From the NCBI RefSeq assembly GCF_027943255.1, contig NC_072897.1, positions 38,166,044 to 38,230,043 on the forward strand: a stretch of 64,000 nt of DNA, written 5' to 3'. The DNA comes from Anastrepha obliqua (taxonomy: Eukaryota > Arthropoda > Insecta > Diptera > Tephritidae). This document shows, in pieces, positions 10,596-21,659 of this stretch. The stretch's first letter is position 1. Every line of letters begins with the position of its first letter. The notes beneath the pieces are model-generated. The model ran no database searches. It saw only the letters and a program-made list of their open reading frames with translations, and was not told the DNA's origin. The position numbers and the translations under genes are program-made.

Positions 10596-10862
10596 GGTTT
10601 TTGACCGAGCTCCTCCTCCTATTTGTGGCGAGCGTATTGATGTTATGGCACAAATGGAGGGACCTACAGTTTTAAGCCGACTCCGAACGGCAAATGGTTT
10701 TTATGAGGAGCTTTTTCATGGCAGAAATACACTCGCAGATTTGTCATTGCCTGCTGAGGGGTCGCCCCGCTATCAGAAAAAAACTGTTGCTGTTTCATGT
10801 ACTGAGATTCGAACCTACGCACTCCCGAATGATAGTCACGCACCAAATCATTCGGCTACCGC
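10596..10862 (-). mobile_element. tRNA-derived SINE (unit 1)
   Basis: Read on the minus strand, the head resembles a tRNA gene: an A-box-like TAGCCGAATGATTTGG at 10858-10843 and a B box GGTTCGAATCT at 10815-10805, the internal RNA polymerase III promoter of tRNA-derived SINEs. The body then runs to about 10596 (complement of TTTTTGACCGAGCTCCTCC). The tRNA part has no full cloverleaf and is fused to unrelated body sequence, as expected for a SINE. The plus-strand open frame at 10645-10959 is a shadow. I recall this repeat as abundant in tephritid genomes. Confidence 0.75.
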
Positions 10863-11458
10863 ATCTTCTTTTATTTTCAGTAATAAAAATCGATTTGAAT
10901 GTTATGAACCATTCGTGTCCAAAAAATGTTTCTTATCTTCGATCTTTAAATTTTGTTGAGCTCGTGCTCACATATCTTTCCTGTCTCTTGAGAATCGTAT
11001 CCTAAACCTTTCGTTTAATTAATACAATTTACTGTCCATATGTATTCGAACGAATAAGATTTAATGTTCGCTAACGCCCTTGTTCTTACTTACTTCGTGA
11101 GAACTAATTATTCATCTAATGCTCCTATTGCTCGAACTATTTGTGGATTTAATGCTATTAGTTATACTGAATCCCTGGACTTTTCTCTTGAAGGGCACCT
11201 AATTTGAATCTTTTGAGTTAAATTATTTAGTTTTTGAAATTATTACAAGTAATTCATGATGTGCAGAATACAAAAGGTGACGCCTTCCGAAAATCATTAC
11301 CTTATTTTTTCGATTTTGACATCTGATTACGTACAGCTAATAAACAAACCTTTGTTTACAAGTTACTTGGGTTTGAATATTGAATGCATGGTTTGGTGAA
11401 TATTGTGATTTTAAGAGTTGTAATTATTAGATTAGATTAGATTATAGGAAAATAATTC
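10863..11458. other. Unidentified spacer (unit 1)
   Basis: About 600 bp between the SINE and the RTE-like fragment, conserved in units 1-4. No family-like open frame. It contains a short ATTAG run near 11425. It could be non-coding sequence of an undetected element or old unique DNA. Confidence 0.4.
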
Positions 11459-11533
11459 AAATGAAGCTGCTACAAAGCTGCAAGCGTTTATAAACAGGTG
11501 CCTGCCTGATCAGATTGGATTATTTTTTCCAAT
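11459..11533 (+). pseudogene. RTE-like LINE, upstream piece (unit 1)
   Basis: The plus strand reads EAATKLQAFINRCLRDQIG, matching the RTE/BovB-type LINE segment KLQxFINRCLR that lies shortly before the C-terminal GHTLRKP motif. The reading resumes at 12337, so the mariner between them is nested in this LINE. Confidence 0.65.
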
Positions 11534-12336
11534 AGGATTTTTTTGACAGATCACGCGTGACTACTGTCAAACTAAATACACTTTTTTTCAGCATTCATTG
11601 AAACTTCATGATGAAAAGACTTATGCCTCAACAACGTTTACAAAGCGCACAATTGTATTACGAAAATCGGCGTTCTGTGAAAAGTGTTCAGCGCGCGCAC
11701 AGGCCAACTTATGGTGTACAGCGATGAGGCCCAATTTTGATTGAATGGCTACGTCAGTAAGCGAAATTGCCATATTCGGGCTAAAGAGCAACCCGAAGCT
11801 ATTCAAGAACATCCATAGAAAACAACTGTTTGGTGCGGCCTATGGGCTGGAGAATCATATATAGTGAATGGCGAACGCTATCTCGCCATGATAAACGACT
11901 TTTTGATGCCGGACTTTGAAGCCTGTGATCTCCACAACAGTTGTCCGTGAAGCAATGGATTTGCTGCACCGTTGTTTCGGTTAGCAATGTATCTCTCTTC
12001 TCAGACCAGTGGATTGGCCACTTTTATTTGTGGGGTTTACATACCACTTAAATGTTTTGCGGATAAACCAGCTTTGATTGAGGAATTGGAAGCCAACATC
12101 GCTAAAGTTATTCACGAGATACCCAGAAGTCTTCCACCGAGTCATTTAAAATTGGTGTTTACGGATGGCTAAATTACGGCGCAATATTTGAAAGGGATTA
12201 TCTTAAAAAAATAAATATCGTTAATGGCTCTACACAAAAATAATAAAGAATTTGAATTTTCGTCGTTTTATTTCAATTTAAAGTCTGATGCCTCCAAATT
12301 GATCACCCTTTACTTACGATATGGTCGCCAAGAGTA
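11534..12336 (+). pseudogene. Mariner-like transposase remnant (unit 1), nested in RTE-like LINE
   Basis: The plus strand carries a broken mariner/IS630-type transposase. It starts MMKRLMPQQRLQSAQLYYEN at about 11610, then jumps (internal deletion near 11730) to FDxWLNGYVSKRN-like sequence, WCGLWAG (about 11834), GERYLAMINDFLMPDFE (about 11870), PVDWP (about 12007) and ADKPALIEELEANIAKVIHEIP at about 12060. Many frame changes and a missing middle make it dead. A TGATCA-containing phrase near 12301 resembles the terminal repeat of this family; the 5' repeat is not clear. Confidence 0.75.
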
Positions 12337-12606
12337 ATAACAAACGAGGAGCTCTAGAGAATTACTGGCCATAAAAGCATCAACAACGAAATAAAGAAGA
12401 GAAAATATGGAAGGATGGGGCATACTCTGCGAAAGCCTTACGATGAAATACCGCATGCCGCCTTGACTTGGAGGAGGATGACCACTGATGTCTTGACTAT
12501 GCGCAATAAGACTGGAAAATTGTTCAATGAACTGAGACGCATGACGACCAATAGAAATGTTTGGAAACTTTTGTTGAATCTTCAGGCTCCTAAAGGAGTG
12601 TGGAAT
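12337..12606 (+). pseudogene. RTE-like LINE 3' coding end (unit 1)
   Basis: The reading continues from the upstream piece: ITNEEL, a stop where the family has Trp (TAG at 12354), RITGHKSINNEIKKRKYG, then GHTLRKPYDEIPHAALTWRR (about 12415-12474) and FNELRRMTTNRNVWKLLL. This is the standard C terminus of RTE-type LINEs (GHTLRKPxxxITRQALxW, then an N-R-W segment). One internal stop is seen; the 5' part of the element is missing. Confidence 0.7.
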
Positions 12607-13599
12607 AATAAAAAAGCAGTATTAAGGAAATCAATACATTTCATTTCCATAATTTGGTTTTATATAAATAAAAATACCTTAAAAACTAATATTTCAATAT
12701 AATTTCAAGCTTAATATTTACATAAATAACAGCCAATTTTTATTTAATTCAAAACTCAAAGTCAAATTCAAATTGTATATTTTAATTTTACTTTTGTTTT
12801 AATTCTAATAAAAATGCTAATTAAAAATGAAAGTAGACTGCACTATACTAAAAATTTAGTTCTTCAACATACTTTCTGCCTTTCATGTTATTTACATACC
12901 AAATAAAACCATTTTTTTAGAATATGCTACTCAAAGTTGTTAACAACACTGTTGGCATGAAACATATAAAAACGATTGTTCAGAAAAGTAGATATTTAAG
13001 AACAAAAAATTGGATTAGTTTCGGCTAGCCATCAAGTCTTATCATTTACATATGTACATATGAACCAAAATTTTAATATTTATTAATTCTATTTTAGTAT
13101 TTAGCAATATATTATATGTATGCGTCCCTATGTGCACAATAAAACTTGTAATTGATAACACAAAACAACTTCACTTTTATTTAGACTTTTCGACGCACAA
13201 CCTTTCCGCTAACGCAAGCTGTGGTTACATATACTCACGGTACGCTATTTATTTACTTATTCATTATATATTATTAATATTTTTTCATAATAATCTAATA
13301 AATATTTGTATCACTCGGGCATTTATGATTTGTCATTTGACACTTCTTCTATATTACTTCGTTTCATACTATTTTGTTTCTGACGCCAGATCAAGCCTCA
13401 GGACATCATTTTCTATTGTATCATTATTGTGTCACCACCAATAAAAAAATTAGAATTAAATAAGTTTGATAATTTGAGGCTTAGACGAACAAAACGTGTT
13501 AAGAATAACTCAATTCAGCAAAGTTGTATAGTAGAGTTGCACTTTATTTAATAATATTTATAGCTTTTTATTTAAATGTTAAAACATTAATCATAACCC
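12607..13599. other. AT-rich non-coding stretch (unit 1)
   Basis: Nearly 1 kb of AT-rich DNA between the RTE-like and R1-like fragments. Open frames such as 13130-13444 are low complexity and resemble nothing. It is full length in units 1 and 2 and about half as long in units 3 and 4, where a deletion joins two copies of a TTCTAATAAA-like phrase. Confidence 0.5.
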
Positions 13600-15140
13600 C
13601 AGGTTCTCGAAAACAGGAGTTCATACAAAAAATTAGAGCCGTCGAAGAAGAAACCCTTGCGAAATGCCAAAGACTGGCCCTAAAGCAGCAAATGCGGAAA
13701 AGGCGAAAAACCCGTTAAAAGCAAGATTCAATCGAAAACACTTCTAATCAGTCCCGCAGAAGGACCCAAGAAACCTCCGCAGCAAAATAAAGCCTGGCGA
13801 CGCTGAAACCTAAATAAAAGCCGTTCATAAAACAAAAGCGGGAGCAATACTGGTTGAGCTAAATAAAGGTGGGCAGATCAACCCCATCTTTTGCGAGGCC
13901 CTAAAACCACTCTACAGGGATCGGCTGTTATTACAGACCTTAAGCCGAAAACTACGGTAGAGTACGAGACTTAGATTCTCTTACTACAAAGGAGAAAGTT
14001 GTAGAGGCTCTAAAGACGGCCCTCACTATAACCATGGAAGAGATAGGCGTAAGCATGTCAGCACCAAAGAGCAGAGAACAGGTTTGCGCTTTCGTAACTT
14101 TAACCCAGGACGTTTGCTGAATAAGTTACGCCATAAAATTGGCTGGGTGAACTGCAGAATGCGACCCCAGTTAAGTATAATATCAAGCGTTGCTTCAAGT
14201 GCTTCGGCCCAGGGCATCTAACATGGAGTTGTAAAGGGCCAGACAAAAGGGGCCATGGTCTCTGCATTAGATGCGGCGAACCGAGCCATAAGCTCACATA
14301 ATGCATCAAAACCCGAAAATGCTGTTTGCGTTTTGAAGCGAGTCTCAGCTCGTCTAATCATATACCGGGATCGAGAAGATGCGTGGTATATAAAAGTCAA
14401 ACTTGAAATGAAAATACTACAAGTAAACATGCAAAACCGCAGACGCGTTCTTTACTCAACTCTTTACTCGTCACGAAATCAAAGTGCCAAATAAAAGTGA
14501 CACAGGAGCCTCCACTATTCAACAGTGAGGAACTCCAGATAGCTGCAAGTAAATTCAAAAACAACAAGGCACCAGGACCGGATGTAGTATCCGCAGAAGT
14601 CCTTAAGGGGATCGAGTCTTACTAGACTTGGACAATACAACGCCTGTCTAAGAGAGAGAGGGCAGTATACAGTCCAGAAGTATAGTACTTCTTGCCACCA
14701 TAGATGTAAGGAACGCTTTCAATACCGTAAGATGAGAGGATATATTAGCCGCCTTAGAGCTAAAGTTCAAAATTCCGGCATACGTTCAACGCATAATGAG
14801 GAATTACTTGCGAGACCGCAAACTCATCTATCCAGCCAAAGAGGGTTCGCGTTGTAAAGACACACAAGATTCAATTCTCGGCTTCGACTTGTGGAACATT
14901 AGTTATGATGAGATATTCAATATAGGAATGTTCGATAGTATCTTTCTAATGGGGGACGCAGACGATATCGCAGCAGTCATCCCAGCACGAAACTTTGAAG
15001 AAGCTCGTAGAAAACTTAGCCAAGTTATGATACGGACACAAACGTGGCTAGATTCACGTTGACTCACAGCCACAGAGAAAACGAAGCTAATGCCATAAAT
15101 AGAGATAAAAACTGATAATGGAGTGCCTTACAAAGCTTGG
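13600..15140 (+). pseudogene. R1-like LINE gag and RT remnant (unit 1)
   Basis: A plus-strand R1-clade non-LTR retrotransposon with its endonuclease deleted. Gag parts: SRKQEFIQKIRAVEEETLAKC (13601), KAGAILVELNKGGQINPIFCEALK (13849), then two CCHC zinc knuckles at about 14193-14300 (CFKCFGPGHLTWSC; second begins CIRCGEPSH), spread over different frames. The endonuclease is reduced to its start (MKILQVNMQN, 14407). RT resumes with FKNNKAPGPDVVSAEVLKG (14555), KFKIPAYVQRIMRNYLRDRK (14766) and the catalytic box at about 14956, reading GDADD where R1 has GYADD. It is inactive through many frameshifts and the missing endonuclease. I saw no 28S rDNA around it, so it is not in the classical R1 target. 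Confidence 0.8.
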
Positions 15141-16059
15141 TACACCTTGCATTACCAATCCAGTTTGGATTTTCTAAGTAACGGCCAGCATTGGTATTGA
15201 AGGAAATTGGTATGAAAGAAGAAAAGAAGTTCCGAGGGAACTATAATGAATCCATCAGTCAGGCTTGAGGCACTCCATAGCATTTTAGGCTCAAATAACT
15301 GAAAACGCGTTAAAGACTGCGTGTGTTTGCATCAGAATACCTTGAGACGGTAGTTTTAACTAAAACTGAACAAAGTTGGTGTTTAAGTGTTCCATAGAGT
15401 CATCTTCATCACAGCAGAACCTGCATGATCGTGTACTAGATAACCCTATTGTGCTAAAGTGTTTATTACAGGTCCTTTTTATCTAGGGTTAGAGCAGATT
15501 TTGCTCTGTTGGCATTGAAATTCAAAAACTTTTTGGAGTGATTAAGGTCGCTTGTACCGTTCCAGTGTTTCGTGATTTTTGTTTGGATACATTTGTTGAT
15601 TTCCTGTTTATATTATTTTTGTTAAAGCCGAAACATGGGGCTGGTCCAATAAATAGCCCCTTATCTGCCCCTTTTTTGACATAAAAGTCTCCTTCTCGTT
15701 TCTTTCGTGTCCCTCAAGTCTTGGTACCCAAATCAGTGAGGCCTATTATGAGTAGCCAGTTTGTTGACTGCATTGTTACACTCTATTAAGACTTTTGACT
15801 TGAATGTGAAGCTATTCAAAGCTTTGAGAATCGACTGGCTGTCCGAAAGTATTTTAATTTTTACTCTCTCGAACCCTCTTTTCCATATGATTTCCACTGT
15901 TTCCATTATGGCGAAGAGCTCCACATGGAAAATCGTATTACTTAGTGTTAGGGATTTGTGCCTCTAGGCCTTGAAGTGTTTTGGAACAAGCTGTGTATCA
16001 TTTTTGTGAGTCATCATTTAGCCATGTTGCGTTAGTGTTCCACTCTTCCCTAGACTGGA
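15141..16059 (-). pseudogene. LINE-B 3' part (unit 1): RNase H and C terminus
   Basis: Minus-strand end of a second RNase H-encoding LINE. From high to low coordinates: FQSREEWNTNATWLNDDSQ (16055-15999), an RNase H core FHVELFAIMETVEIIWKRG and ILSDSQSILKALNS (15935-15790), a KKGQIRGYLLDQP segment (about 15680), and a zinc-knuckle-like CRFCCDEDDSMEHL at about 15424-15383. Untranslated sequence below about 15300 is ambiguous between LINE-B and the R1-like element. Its 5' side is cut at 16059/16060, where LINE-A RNase H sequence is joined. The full LINE-B continues only at the right end of the array. Confidence 0.75.
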
Positions 16060-16851
16060 AGATACACAGATCTTTCAAATTTAAGTCTATGAGAATATTT
16101 ACCAGCTCCAACACCACAATACATTTTACTGTCATCTGAATAGACTGTAGTGTCAAATTTGTTTAGTGAGAATCCCTTATTCTATTCTTTCTGCGATGGA
16201 AAGAGAGTGACAAATTTTATACTGAATGTTACCGTCGGGACGATGTAGTCAGCCCTATTCGAGGTATACTGGGTTTGTCGCTTCCAGCTACCCGCTTCGT
16301 TTGTCCTAAATGCATTCATTGTTGCCATCTTCTTGATATATAGATCTACCGGAATAACGTGTGTCAGAGCGTTCAGGGCCTCCCTAGGACATGGTCTGAG
16401 TGCACCGACTGTTACTGCACAGGCTGATCTTTGTATTCTGCTAAGTATATTTATGTTGTATTCCCTCTCTAGAGCTTTCCACCAAACTACCGAGCCATAC
16501 GACAAAATTGATCGCATAACCGCCTTACACAACCATAATGTATATTTGGGTTCAAGAACCCATCTTCTTCCTAGCATACGTTTACAGGCATATAAAGCGA
16601 TTTCTGCTTTCTTTACCCGTTCTTCAATGTTTAATATTCAGCTGAGGTTGGAGTCCAGAATTACCCCTAAGTACTTCGCACTGGTTGAAAATAAGAGGGT
16701 TTGCCCGTTAATATTTGGTACGGTGAAAATTGGTACCTTATATCTGGTCGTAAATAGCCTGAGTTCTGTTTTACGCGCGTTTAAATTAAGGCCACAGCCA
16801 GTAGCCCAAGAGTTAAGCTCGCCTAGCGCCCTTTGAATGATCCCACTGATC
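16060..16851 (-). pseudogene. LINE-A 3' part, truncated (unit 2)
   Basis: LINE-A RT thumb and the start of the RNase H region, cut at the LINE-B junction, so the catalytic RNase H part and 3' end are lost. Compared with unit 1 it lacks about 33 bp at 16280 (shared with units 3 and 4). Confidence 0.8.
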
Positions 16852-18625
16852 GTATAACGATGAAGAAATGGGAACATCTTTTACAGAAGAAGTCGACAAT
16901 TTGGGATCTGAAGGTGCTTTTTACGGAAAAAATCGTTTTAAATGGTCGGCACAAGAACCCCAGCGTTTTAGTAGGACTCCCTTGCATAATATCATAAGAT
17001 TACCAACTTCAGTGGGTGCTTCACATAGCCAAGATGAGCCCGAAATTGTTTTCCAATATTGGTCTCGGATTTTTGATGAAGATATCGAGAATATAATCAT
17101 TGAACACACCAACCGTAAATTAGCAGCAAAATTTGAGTCTACGAATGCAATTGAAGCGAAACCTTTGGATAAAATTGAATTGAGGGCATATTTAGGTATA
17201 TTACTTTATTCTGCTGTTTTTAAATCTAATAGAGAATCCACAGAACTTATTTTTGCAACTGATGGAACAGGCAGAGACATATCCAGGGCTTCTATGTCTA
17301 GGCTTCGATTTCTCACCATACTTTCGTGTTTACGCTTTGATAATTCTTCTAATCGAAAAGAAAGGCTGTCACACGACTAGCAGCAATTTCAGAACTTTTC
17401 AATAAATTTATTGAGAATTGTAAAAAGAATTACTCCATTGGCACTCATGCTTGTATCGACGAAATGTTAGTGCCATTTCGAGGCAGATGTAAGTTTAAAG
17501 TTTATACCACAGAAACCCGCAAAATATGGTATAAAAATAATGGCTTTAGCAGATGCCTACATTTATTATGGAAAAAACTCAGATGGTATAAACCTTACAA
17601 ATTCCGAAAAAAACTTGCAGTGCCTACCCAATCGGTATTAAGATTATGCAATTCTATTGAAGGAAGTAACAGAAATATAACTGCAGACAATTGGTTCTCA
17701 TCAATTCAATTAGTAAACTTATTAAAAGAACGAAAATTTACTTATTTGGGTACTCTAAGAAAAAATAAAAAAGAAATTCCTGCAGAATTTTTCCCAAACA
17801 AAAGTAGACCAGTCGAAAGTTCCAGACCAGTGAATCTTCTATTTACAAAAGATATTACACTTTTATCTTATGTTCCAAGAAAAAATCGTTCAGTGATTTT
17901 AGTTTCTTCGATGCATCATCACAAAGCAATTGATCCAATAACAAATAAGCCAGAAATGATTGCCGATTGCAACAACACGAAAGGTGGAGTCGATGAGCTC
18001 GATAAGAAGTGTTCTATTTACTCGAGTAGTCCTTTAGCTGTATTTAACAGGCTGGTAGATATAAGTGCCGTTAATGCATATATTTTGAATCAATCTTCTG
18101 GTAATTTCCGTGAAATTTCTAGAGACAATTTTTTAAAAGATCTTGCTAGAAACTTGATTGTTAGACATTTACAAAGACGAGAACACAACAAAAGGATAAC
18201 TCGCTCTTTACGGGATATTATTCATACGATATTGGGTTCTGATTCTCTTCCAGAGTCTGTAATTACATTAAAGGAAAAACCTAAGTCGAGCAAACTATGT
18301 TACATTTGTCCTAATAAATTAAAAAGGAAAACAACACACACGTGCCTAGAATGTAAGAACCAATGTGTATGGGTTGTAGCAAACGCTTGTGTATTAACTG
18401 TACTAATACTGAATATGACGAGTGACATAACATACTGAACAACAAAAACTTTTGTATTTTTCTTTTAAATTACAGTAGCTGAAATTAATTTAGACCGGCC
18501 TATATAAATAGTTATTTAGCGATTTTAATATAAAAATTTATATTTTATTCAAATAAATAAAATGGTGTAAAATTTATTACCACCTCTACATATACGTTGA
18601 AAAATTTCACCTCATCAGTTCAAGG
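16852..18625 (+). pseudogene. PB1 (unit 2)
   Basis: Same element as in unit 1. The amino-terminal 170-codon frame (16868-17380) is intact here, including SQDEPEIVFQYW (no TAA stop) and EHTNRKLAAKFES, and ends at a frameshift before LAAISELF. The catalytic-core frame runs 17464-18438. Private deletions are 24 bp between two ATGC copies near 17555 and about 18 bp near 18029 that removes the RRTRRW segment. The cysteine-rich end is frameshifted as in the other units. The 3' TTAA is at 18626-18629. Confidence 0.85.
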
Positions 18626-19144
18626 TTAACGCCTGTTGGATAGCATCAGTGCTAACGTTGTTAAATGCGAACTCTAACAGGTTTCCAGCTATTTGGAATA
18701 TAACCTAGGTTTAGACACGCTTTGAAAATTTCCATTAGCCATGGTAGGATATTATCAAGAGTTTCCTTTAACATCTTGGGAAAAATCCAGTCAGTGCCTG
18801 GAGATTTGAAAGGTGAAAATGATTTGATGGCCCATGTAATGTTCTCTTTTATGACGAATTGTCCCAACATCGCTATCGTGAGCGCTACATCCCGGAAAAT
18901 GAGTATTTAAGAAAGGTTCTACAGACTCTTCTGCCGTAGAAGTCCAAGTGCCATCTGGTCTCTTGACCCAAGAAGCCATTGAACTTATCTGTGGCTTCCG
19001 TACAATTTCGTATGACGCTTCATTCGTTATTGCACGTCTAATTCCTGTAGACATTTTGGCGGAAAAAATGCAGAGATATTGCAGTATTAGAAAGGCGTAG
19101 TTCAATCGCCCATTGGCAATTCCGGTGGAACAGATCACCGAATG
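18626..19144 (-). pseudogene. LINE-A 5' part with RT deletion (unit 2)
   Basis: As in unit 1, but about 290 bp are missing at 18668, so the RT stretch from LLKTFEQLLD to the palm is gone. The finger part and linker remain (18870-18690 and 19120-18900). Confidence 0.8.
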
Positions 19145-19620
19145 GTACATGGACGCATGATCTAATACCCATTCTTGCGGCGTGGCCAATAGATTCGGCC
19201 ATGACAGTTCCTCAAACTGCCCAATCTGCATGAAAAGGGAAAAAGGATATTGATCACATCTTATTTCAATGCCGACGCTATGCTTTCCAAATCTGTGGCA
19301 TATTAAATGGAGAAATATTATAGATTTTATGTTGAAAGGGTGATAACTCGAAGCGAATCTGCGTTCATGCAAAACATATTCACAATGATTTAAGGCGCTC
19401 GGAACTTTGTAGACGTAATAACTTGCAGCCTACGAGCTAACCAACCCCGTGAGGTAATACTCGTACCTTTTTGGCTGCTCCGTGGAGGGAGTGGTAGATT
19501 GTGGAGAGGTGTTTAGTACGAAGGTGTAGGTGTGAGGCTACAAGCCGTGCATAATGCTATGCCGGTATAGCAGTACTCGTGAGAATTTCATATTCACAGG
19601 CGTCATCCCGAAAAAAAAAA
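19145..19620 (+). pseudogene. R1-like LINE 3' end (unit 2)
   Basis: Same 3' end as in unit 1, with a deletion of about 75 bp near 19185 that removes the GYGYxxKYPN region. The CPIC...HxxxxC coding part and poly(A) end (about 19610-19620) remain. Confidence 0.7.
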
Positions 19621-19769
19621 TACAAGCGCTTGCTAGCAGCGTATTTGACAACGCCAACGTCTTAATTGGTCATTGTTCTTTCCTTATGTATTCTTTTTGC
19701 ATTTTCCCTTTTTGATTGCAGCAATAACAACGAAATCGCTGTTTATTGTAATGCTTTGCTTTTGAATTT

Positions 19770-20128
19770 ACATACATTAAGCACTTTAATAGATGCCATT
19801 ACCAATTCATTAACGTAATCTTCTATAGAAGCAAATTGATTCAATTTAGTCTGAACTAGTTTGCTCAGCAGCTCAACTTTACCGGCAAAGCCGCTATCCT
19901 CATACGCCGACATCAGTGAATTCCAAGCCTCTTTTGCGCGGTAGCATTTGTTGTGTGCGGGAAATTGCTTAGTACGACCATTAGCGTAATCTGCGGCAGC
20001 ATCCCTACATCGGTATCTTTTTGCCTAACGTGTTGTACGCCAGCTTTTGTCGCCTTCCAACAGTTTTTGAGCACCAGGTAAGATTTCGCGTGCCCGTTCT
20101 ACACGTCGAAATAGTTTCTGACACATAG
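19770..20128 (-). pseudogene. Copia-type gag fragment (unit 2)
   Basis: Same gag fragment as in unit 1 (AWNSLMSAYEDSG and KVELLSKLVQTKLNQF on the minus strand), with the same internal stop and frameshift. Confidence 0.7.
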
Positions 20129-20790
20129 CCGCTCAAATGGAAAAATTAATGTACCAATTTCCACTTTCAAAAAAATATAAAATCCCATCATCTTATCTTA
20201 GAGAATAATACGTGTAGTGTAGCAAGAAAATAGCAACTAACTTTGTTCAGTGTATATAGAAAAGGAATGAAGATAATGTTGCCAGATTGTTATTATATAA
20301 CAACAGACATTAATGAGATCAAATTTTTAACTATTGGATATTTGAACTTCTACGGATTTTTTGTTTAATTTTCCTTTTTTTAAAAATTACAGAAAACGAT
20401 GCGAATAATAATTAAAAACAAAAACGATATTTTCAACGAAGTCGATTCTCTCGATTGTTTGCACATATCGGACTCGCTTATCACTGCCTCAATAAAACCT
20501 TCAAAATAATCGCCAGCAAAACTACTAAACAATGCACTTCCAAACTAATGCACAATGGTGCTACTTCAATAAAAATTATCCTTTCGTTTATTAACACACT
20601 TAAATTATTGCACAATAGTGCAAACTCTACATTCATTATTTTAAGTGCGAAATACACTGGTCAAATCTACCTTTTTCATATCCCCATATACCATACAAAC
20701 ATGACTCCTTCAGACACAAAATTTTAGTTTACATTCGGTAAGTAATGCGTATAAAAATATAAATATATAATTGGTATGTCACTTCTCTTA
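20129..20790. other. AT-rich stretch, empty PB2 site (unit 2)
   Basis: Counterpart of 9969-10595. It includes about 35 bp near 20245-20280 that unit 1 lacks. The empty PB2 target TTAA is at 20600-20603. No gene seen. Confidence 0.4.
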
Positions 20791-21057
20791 GGTTTTTGAC
20801 CGAGCTCCTCCTCCTATTTGTGGCGAGCGTATTGATGTTATGGCACAAATGGAGGGACCTACAGTTTTAAGCCGACTCCGAACGGCAAATGGTTTTTATG
20901 AGGAGCTTTTTCATGGCAGAAATACACTCGCAGATTTGTCATTGCCTGCTGAGGGGTCGCCCCGCTATCAGAAAAAAACTTTAGCTGTTTCATGTACTGA
21001 GATTCGAACCTACGCACTCCCGAATGATAGTCACGCACCAAATCATTCGGCTACCGC
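20791..21057 (-). mobile_element. tRNA-derived SINE (unit 2)
   Basis: Same SINE insertion as in unit 1, with the B box GGTTCGAATCT and A-box-like sequence on the minus strand. It is an array copy, not an independent insertion. Confidence 0.75.
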
Positions 21058-21659
21058 ATCTTCTTTTATTTTCAGTAATAAAAATCCATTTGAATGTTAT
21101 GAACCATTCGTGTCCAAAAAATGTTTCTTATCTTCGATCTTTAAATTTTGTTGAGCTCGTGCTCACATATCTTTCCTGTCTCTTGAGAATCGTATCCTAA
21201 ACCTTTCGTTTAATTAATACAATTTACTGTCCATATGTATTCGAACGAATAAGATGTAATGTTCGCTAACGCCCTTGTTGTAACTTACTTACTTCGTGAG
21301 AACTAATTATTCATCTAATGCTCCTATTGCTCGAACTATTTGTGGATTTAATGCTATTAGTTATACTGAATCCCTGGACTTTTCTCTTGAAGGGCACCTA
21401 ATTTGAATCTTTTGAGTTAAATTATTTAGTTTTTGAAATTATTACAAGTAATTCATGATGTGCAGAATACAAAAGGTGACGCCTTCCGAAAATCATTACC
21501 TTATTTTTTCGATTTTGACATCTGATTACGTACAGCTAATAAACAAACCTTTGTTTACAAGTTACTTGGGTTTGAATATTGAATGAATGGTTTGGTGAAT
21601 ATTGTGATTTTAAGAGTTGTAATTATTAGATTAGATTAGATTATAGGAAAATAATTCAA
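21058..21659. other. Unidentified spacer (unit 2)
   Basis: Counterpart of 10863-11458, with a few substitutions. No gene or known repeat recognised. Confidence 0.4.

Larger units (their letters stand above)
5616..16059. repeat. Array unit 1
   Basis: First unit, 10,444 bp. It starts inside the intact LINE-A RNase H region and ends at the LINE-B/LINE-A border. It keeps a ~33-bp LINE-A segment (about 5838-5870) that units 2-4 have lost. PB2 is absent: its target TTAA is single at 10405-10408. Confidence 0.9.

Noticed and set aside
10596..10862. Functional tRNA gene
   Set aside because: A and B boxes are present on the minus strand, but no complete cloverleaf or acceptor stem, and the sequence continues into a SINE body.
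13130..13444. 104-codon open frame in AT-rich DNA
   Set aside because: Low-complexity hydrophobic translation, partly deleted in units 3 and 4, no resemblance to a known protein.
13600..15140. R1 element in ribosomal DNA
   Set aside because: R1-like coding is clear, but no 28S rRNA sequence borders it in any unit.
16333..16836. 167-codon plus-strand open frame, present in four of the five units (6th copy shortened at 48588-48923)
   Set aside because: It is the antisense of LINE-A RT/RNase H coding sequence on the minus strand; its conservation only reflects the tandem duplication.
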